Part shown: piece after piece, positions 58,241 to 64,000 of the stretch | Numbering within the stretch: position 1 is the stretch's first letter | Layout: each line of letters opens with the position of its first letter | Assembly: GCA_951799425.1 (NCBI GenBank) | Contig: OX637401.1 | Coordinates: 22,420,001 to 22,484,000 of the forward strand | Source of the DNA: Ilex aquifolium | Lineage: Eukaryota > Streptophyta > Magnoliopsida > Aquifoliales > Aquifoliaceae | DNA: 64,000 nt | Reading direction: 5' to 3' | The notes under the pieces: model-generated | Seen by the model: the letters and a program-made list of their open reading frames with translations, nothing else | Databases searched by the model: none | Told to the model about the DNA's origin: nothing | Program-made: the position numbers and the translations under genes

Positions 58241-59300
58241 ATTTATGAGTTTTTAATTTTTAGTTTTATTTCACTTCTAAAGGGAATGGATAGTATGGTA
58301 AAATTGATAAAAAACGGACTTCATAACAAATAAATTTTCTTGACGGACTTAAGTCCAAACAAGTCCATATAGGGGGATCGGCTTCCAAATTTCCCATAAA
58401 AATAAGCCCTAAAAAATCCTAAAGATAGTTGGGCCTAAGAGTCCAACCCATTAGCCACACACAGTAGCATTTGAAATTAAAACAAAAATGTTTAAGTGGA
58501 AAAAAAATAAACAAGTTCCTTTCAAATTAAGCCTATCATTCTCTTTCAAAATGTACAATTAACATCAATTTCTCTATTTAATTTTAAACCAACCAAACTT
58601 ATATTTCATGAATAACTAAAAATTTGTAGAGAAAAAAATTAAAAAAAATATCGATTACGAGACAACACAATATATTGATCTTAAGTTAAAAAAATATGCG
58701 ATTTTCTATTTAATTTGAAAAAGTATTGTGAAAAATTTTCAAATTTTTCTCTACTATCGATGGTCTAGATTAATTTTTAGACTTAAATATTTTAACAAAA
58801 AATTTATAAACAGAAGAAAATATTTTACTTGAAATACTGAATTATATTAAAATAATAGTTCTTTTTCGAATGTATTTTTTTTACAGAATATTATAGACAT
58901 GCTATAACATTTTCTATAAGCTTTTTAGAATTAAAACTAATAAAATTCTCTATAAGATCGACTATATATAAGAAAGGCTAAGTGAATTAATCATTCAGTT
59001 AATAAAAAAAATATGTTAGCCAAACTTAACAAAAAACGTAATAACAAATTTTCATATCAAAAGGCAAAAAAAAAAAAAAATTAAAATTATTTTTTTAAAA
59101 ATAAAAGGCCTCATTAATATTGGTCACTTTAGGCCTCCAATTATATCGAGCCGCCCTCGACGATGCTATCATTTCATTACACAATAATGCAGCACCAAAT
59201 ATTACATTATTCCTAAAATGATTAAAACCAACAAAGCATGCAAAAAATTGACTCTTTGTTCGTACGGAATGTTGTGTCAAACGAGATAACCTATCAAAAG

Positions 59301-60490
59301 TGTGCCTAGGTACTCATAAGTTCATAAGAATCTTTAAGTGAAAGTTCACAATCTACTGTCATGTCAACATGAATGTCTTGCACTATAAAAACCTTCCTTT
59401 GAGATGACATTGTATGTATACATTTCCTAAGATGCAATGGATGATTGTTATTATCCTCCCATTTGACCATCACATATTTTCCAATTTATCAATTAAGGGA
59501 TATACACTTGTGAGTCATACACTTGGTTCGTGTCTCAGCTCGCGCTTTTATTACTTCCAATTCCTTTTATCCACTTATCTTTGTCCTTCTTTGTAGTAAA
59601 CATATTTCCTATAAATCAAAATACCATCTATCTTAGTATTATTGTAAATAAAAAACAATCCAACTCATTAATCTTGAAGTAGATCAAAATAGTCCAACTC
59701 TGATCAAGCAATTCAACACATATTATTCTGTTCGAAGACAAACAATCCAATAAGATTAAGAGTGTTAATGTGTGTGTCTACGCACATCAACCCAACTTAA
59801 TTGTCATTATGAACACATAATGAAAGATTAAATAAAAATCAACCTACATAATATTCTATTTGCCATTGTGTATATATATCCATATATACATAAATATATG
59901 TACATATATACACAAATTCATAAGATCCCCTTACCTCGCCTCTGTGGAGAGAGAGATATTGGAGGGGGGGATTAATCGTGTGCAATAAAGAAGGAAGAAG
60001 AAAGTCATTCGGTAGAAATTTTGGGATTCATTATGGGAAGAATGGTGGCGTCTTGGAGGTTTTTTTTTGTATAGGGGTATGATGTACTGTTCACTTCATA
60101 TTCAAACAGTGCCGCTTGATCCACAGAAAAAAAAAAGAAAAACAAGCCAAAACGGTATCGTTTTTGTAGAACAACACAACCTTCTGTTCCTTTGGCACAA
60201 CAGAGAATCCACATCCTCTTTTACACAAGTAAATATTTAATGTAATTGTTATAACTCATTATTAGTGTCATGTGATGTCACAGTTCAAAATAAAATTTAA
60301 AAAATAAATAAAGTGAACCTTATTTATTTATATAGAGTGGTTATTGCATTGTATGTATTGTTGGTTTTTCAGTTGTATTAGATTCAATTGATCACTTATC
60401 ATAAACGGAGACACTATTAATATTTTTCACTTACCACCGAAAAGGTCAAACGTGGTTAACAAGATTGGTTGTTCTTTAGTCTAATTTGTA
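59301..60490. other. Intergenic, no gene seen
   Basis: AT-rich, with (TA)n-like stretches near 59.87-59.92 kb. Short frames show no recognisable motif. Confidence 0.45.
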
Positions 60491-60494
60491 GGGA

Positions 60495-61920
60495 AGCCAT
60501 GGGTTCGTGTTGAATACTAGTCAACTCAGACTCATCCAATTTAATTAATAGGTTGGATCATATCGACTCGAAGTGTTTATTTTCGTGTCGTATTCGTCTC
60601 AACCAATATAATCCAGGAATAAAAAATTTAGAGAAAACTTCATCTATACCCCCTGTAGAATACCTTATCTTCAAGCACACCCTTATATTATTTAAAATTT
60701 CACTGACACCCTCTGTACGGTTTGTCGGCTGACGAAAGTAACATAATTTATTATTTTACTGTATTAACCCTCACAATCTCACATTTTATTCACTTATTGT
60801 ATAATACATGTATACAATAAACATATATTATACCGTATACAATATTTTAGTATAAAATATAGTATTATACCCTTATCGTATAATAAAAATAATTATACAA
60901 TCTATATATACATATATAAAATAAACAAATTAGGAGAGAGAAAGTTTGAAAAGTCTTTCCACCACATTTTCTAATTTTGTAGAGTTTTATTTATTTTTTA
61001 ATTACACTCTACCAATCACACTCTACCATGTGTCTTTTGTAATCACTTTTCAACTCCTCACTACCTAACTACTATTTTTTAAAATCTATTTGTATAAAAT
61101 TATTTTTTATTAATTTAGCATTATTTTTTATCTATCTTCTTAAGCAAAATTTTAAAAATGATAAAAATATTTGTGCATCGCAGGACGCTAGTACAAAATC
61201 TATTAATGTAGAATATATGTACAGTCCTATCCTTCTGCTTACCCACCCTATATAACTTTAATAGTTTGATAAATTTGAAAAAAAATTATAAACAAAAGAT
61301 TAAAAATTCATCTAAAAAGTAGGTATTTCTCAGCTGAATACCAAATGAATACTAATGCATTAAGTCAAAAAAAAAAATTATACCAGTGCATTACACAAAA
61401 AATCAATGGAATTAAGCCAAAAAAAAAAAAATGAAAAACTCTATAAAACCATATACCAATGACGGTTGCAGTAGGCCAACTTATAGGCTTTGCGGAATTA
61501 AAATGAAATGAAAAAAGATTTATTTCATTTGAGTTTCATTTAGGTTATAGACATTTTGGTCTATTTACAAAGTAAGGGGTAGGTTGATAATTTGAAAGAA
61601 TATCAAGTCAAATCTTTCATTTTTTCACTAGTCAGAGACGACCGTTAAAATAAGGGGGTGTAAGTGATTCTACAGTATAATCTAGAAGGGAGTGCAGTAA
61701 AATTTCAAAAGATGTAGGGGCGTTATTGAAGATATGCATAACTACAGGGAGTGTGGATGTAGTTTATCTAAAAATTTAACACTAAGATTTAAGTCGAATA
61801 TTACATTATCTCCAAATCGAACTCACATATTTTTTTCTATAAACTAAAAATTAATTTAATAAATATAATCATAAAAATAAGTAAAAAAATCCTTTTTATG
61901 AATAAGGATTATGTCGATGC
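60495..61920. mobile_element. hAT-family relic interrupted by a Mutator MITE
   Basis: Sequence either side of 60631-61769 aligns with the hAT element at 903-1413 (TTCGTGTTGAATACTAGTCA, GGAATAAAAAATTTA, then ATATAAACTAAAAATTAA-like words). Its outer ends are too decayed to fix. Confidence 0.55.
60631..61769. mobile_element. Mutator-type MITE (1,139 bp)
   Basis: Inverted ends of about 100 bp: GAGAAAACTTCATCTATACC and, reversed, AGATAAACTACATCCACACT, continuing with matching CTGTAG and TTCACTGAC-like words. The exact 9-bp duplication AAAAATTTA lies at 60622-60630 and 61770-61778. It is related in layout to the element at 54534. Non-coding. Confidence 0.85.
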
Positions 61921-62636
61921 TTGAGAAAAAAACTTATGTCGATTTTAAATCGTGTTTACATACTGTGTCAGAAATTATCACCTTTAATGAAAATGGTTTA
62001 GGAGGACACTTTGGTAGGGACAACATAGATGATACAATATCAATGAAGCTTGTTCCTATTGTTATGCCAAGGTTATTATTGCTTAGAAAGTGTTAGGCTT
62101 GTCAACTTTGTGAAGGCAGTTCACAAGACACTGGTTTGCATACTCCATATTTAACATCAGAAGTGGTCTCACCACAGCACCCAAAAAAATAAAGTGGCCT
62201 CACCATATATTGCATTAGTAAATTCTAACTCGTGAATTTCTTGTCGTGTTATCATTTTCATGTTAAAATTATAATTCTTCAAAGAGGAAATGAGGCCAAC
62301 AAAAAAAACACCTTCTAAATAACATTATTGCTCGAACCTATTGGAGATATAATGCACTATTGTTGGATAAATAGTAAATTTCATTTAATATTAATACAAT
62401 AATAATAATTTACTATATTCTCAGATTTGATTTATAAATTAGATCCACGTGGCTTACATATATTACTCACCTATGCCATTGATAGGTTTAAAAACAAATT
62501 CATGCTGACAGGCCAATTGCATGTGGATATTGGACTTTCACAATCTTTGACTTATCATTAATGATATTCAAAATATGCCTAATGTTGAGCTCGAGTATTC
62601 AACTCAAACCTTCAAAGCTCGGATCACTCAACACAT
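61921..62636. other. Intergenic, no gene seen
   Basis: AT-rich. A 61-codon frame near 61911 has no recognisable feature. Confidence 0.4.
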
Positions 62637-63033
62637 CACTATAAGAAAAAGGGGTTTTTACGGCGGTAAAATGCTGTCATAAAAAGTCTATTTGCTATCA
62701 CAAATACTTTTTGTGACGGCATTGTGGTGGCATGACCTCGCCATAATAAGTGTGGTCTCAAAAGGTTTTTACGGCAGCGACAGTCTGTCTCAAATAGTAT
62801 TTACGGCAGTAAGACCCTGTCGTAAATAAGTTGTCATAAAAAATCCGACACTTTTGTTTTTATTAAAGGCGGCAAAAGTGCTGCCTCAAATACCATATTT
62901 GGCTATCGTAAAAAATAGAAGATATATTTATGACCGCAACGATGCCACCACAAAAAAAAAAAAAAAATTAATTATTATAGACTGTTAATAACCAATGTTA
63001 TATATCCTGTGCATATATACACTCCATACAACT

Positions 63034-63146
63034 TTTTTTTTTTTTTGGTTGGGGAAGGAGGGAGGAAGGGGGCTTGAACCCTTGACCTCAAGAAGGCAAA
63101 GCTTTCACAATGTAAGGAATACCATTAGACCAAAGACTCATTGGTA
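63034..63146 (-). mobile_element. tRNA-derived SINE, copy 2
   Basis: Minus strand: box A TGGTCTAATGGTA, box B GGTCAAGGGTTCAAGCC, C-rich tail, terminal A-run. The exact 11-bp duplication TCCATACAACT lies at 63023-63033 and 63147-63157. It shares the head and box B with the copy at 22569-22680. Confidence 0.88.
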
Positions 63147-63480
63147 TCCATACAACTACCCAATTTAATATATAGATAAACACAAAAGTAAATATAATCA
63201 ACATTTTCAAAAACATAGAAATATTTTCATATCCAAAAATAAAAATCACACGAGTTAAACAAAATGTAAAGTACTTTTATAAAACATAACAATCTATGAG
63301 TACAAGAAATTAATGCAAAAAGTTGAACATTCTTCCCGAACCATCTACTCTCTCAGTGACATCTGAAAAAATATAAAATTATTGTTACTAGACTGAAATA
63401 ATATTTATATACATATATACAATAAAGAACTAAAACAAGTTAGAATATACATCAATAGAGGGCCACACAATATTTTTCTG

Positions 63481-63690
63481 AACGGCTTGTCAAATTATGT
63501 AAATAACATATAAACGAGTCATATCGTATACATTTCTTATAATTGGTTTCACCAATACCTAATTCGTTTATAATCGTATCGTGACGGGTCCACTCGTTTA
63601 CTAAACAGGTGGTTTAAGGAAGACTCAAACCCACTAATTTTATGTCGTGTTAACGGGTCGTGTCATATTTTGACACTCTTAATTTTGATA
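63481..63690. mobile_element. hAT-family fragment
   Basis: Contains ACGAGTC, ACCTAATTCGTTT, GTGTTAACGGGTCGTGTCAT and TTTTGACACTCTTA words like the hAT elements at 903 and 21524. No target duplication found. Confidence 0.4.
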
Positions 63691-64000
63691 TAAAAACTTG
63701 ACTTTGTAGAGTTTAATTTTTTTTTCTTTGAACTAGAAATTGTCTTTTGATGTTAAACTACGTAATTTTATAAAATATTACTTGAAACATGAAAAATAGT
63801 TGTTGCCAATACAAATTTTTTTTTGAGTTTTTTTTTTTAAACTATAAACTATTTTTTAATCTAAAACAACATTTTAATATTTTATGAAATATTATATACG
63901 ACGGGAAAAATGGCTGCCATAAATATAAATTTTTTTTTTGAATTTATAAATATTATTTGAAGCAGGAAAAACAGCTGTCTCAAATACAATTTTTTTTTTT

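Larger units (their letters stand above)
57171..58394. mobile_element. Nested 1.22-kb Mutator-like element with GTTACTG repeats
   Basis: Ends GTGAAAATTGGAAGTAAGTCC and, reversed, GGAAATTTGGAAGCCGATCC, with a second matched word ACTTGTTTGG followed by AAGTCC. Flanked by an exact 10-bp duplication, CATAAAAATA (57161-57170, 58395-58404), or 9 bp if the first base is shared by chance. It contains the CT/TA array and many GTTACTGTT/GTTGAGCATGTTACT words like those of the fold-back at 19.9-20.6 kb. Confidence 0.75.
57098..59159. mobile_element. 2.06-kb DNA transposon inserted in the transposase remnant
   Basis: The 9-bp duplication ACGATGCTA flanks it exactly (57089-57097 and 59160-59168). The ends AGAGCCGGCCCAATAAT and, reversed, CGAGGGCGGCTCGATAT are imperfect inverted repeats, and AGGCCT-TAAAG words follow on both sides. 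Non-coding, and contains the nested element 57171-58394. Confidence 0.75.
56548..59300 (-). pseudogene. FAR1/FHY3-related MULE transposase, decayed and split
   Basis: Minus-strand fragments match the Mutator-like transposases from which the FAR1/FHY3 regulators derive. In coding order: SFDTTFRTNKE and FACFVGFNHF, FGAALLCNEM near 59.2-59.3 kb; then, beyond the insertion at 57098-59159, KKPITIF and MARAIIQVMSETYYRPC near 57.0 kb; then FVTKLQKYIYEYTKEHE, MKKNLTAGMRSTHLSESFNE and IIQFFTHFDRIVNNK down to 56548. Several stops and frame changes are present. It is truncated at the 3' side, where it meets the segmental duplication. Confidence 0.75.
62637..64000. mobile_element. Left end of a CACTA (En/Spm) element, runs off the window
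   Basis: CACTATAAGAAAAA at 62637 is the standard CACTA terminus. The next 330 bp carry repeated subterminal words in both orientations (TTTTTACGGCGG, TTTTTGTGACGGCA, ATTTACGGCAGT, CTGTCGTAAATA), and further copies lie near 63.9-64.0 kb. No transposase is visible within the window, and the other end lies beyond it. Confidence 0.75.

Noticed and set aside
1-64000. tRNA or rRNA genes
   Set aside because: No complete cloverleaf or rRNA core was recognised by eye; the only tRNA-like sequences are the heads of the two SINEs. A tRNAscan run would be decisive.

Overview
The window is nuclear DNA from a flowering plant, almost certainly a eudicot. It is AT-rich and sparse in genes. Host-type reading frames are split by introns, TATA boxes and a snRNA-type promoter are of plant form, and nearly every kind of plant mobile element is present: Copia, Tat-type Gypsy, a gag-only LTR element, hAT, Mutator, Harbinger-like, CACTA and tRNA-derived SINE. 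I cannot name the species.

Layout. 1-2.8 kb is intergenic with a MITE and a hAT element with exact 8-bp target duplications. 2.8-6.0 kb holds gene A, a small four-helix membrane protein, with a decayed convergent gene behind it. 6.7-8.5 kb is a frameshifted O-fucosyltransferase-like pseudogene. 9-12 kb holds a tandem duplication and a probable solo LTR. 13.4-18.0 kb is a nearly intact young Copia element (267-bp LTRs, 2 differences, TSD AAAAC) with one nonsense codon in pol. 18-24 kb is a mosaic of fold-back elements, a RING-finger pseudogene cut by a hAT element that carries a snRNA-type promoter, and a SINE. A pseudogene copy of gene A lies at 24.5-25.0 kb. 25.3-28.0 kb is a 1.3-kb tandem duplication, each unit holding about 0.8-1 kb of degenerate GGT-rich DNA.

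29.4-33.9 kb is a gag-only LTR retrotransposon (TSD AGACT). 34.2-49.2 kb is a 14.9-kb minus-strand Tat-type Gypsy element (TSD GAGTC) with gag, protease, RT, two RNase H domains and integrase, all damaged by stops. Its remaining 8 kb hold a 55-bp tandem array and, on the opposite strand, three related spliced genes. These three share a domain like the Pfam 'putative gypsy type transposon' family, a phase-1 intron at the same place and, in two cases, a G-box plus TATA promoter. This antisense cassette is the most interesting structure in the window.

51.5-56.5 kb is a segmental duplicate of 2.8-6.0 kb with gene C. It has since gained a Mutator-type and a hAT-type element, and the first copy still shows both empty sites. 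56.5-59.3 kb is a decayed FAR1/MULE transposase split by an insertion that is itself split by another. 60.5-62 kb is a Mutator MITE nested in a hAT relic, and from 62.6 kb to the end is the left terminus of a CACTA element containing a SINE.

Only genes A and C look like intact host genes, and both are uncharacterised. The rest records mobile-element activity, with relative dates available from LTR divergence, nesting order and empty sites. All calls come from reading the sequence; none was checked by a database search.
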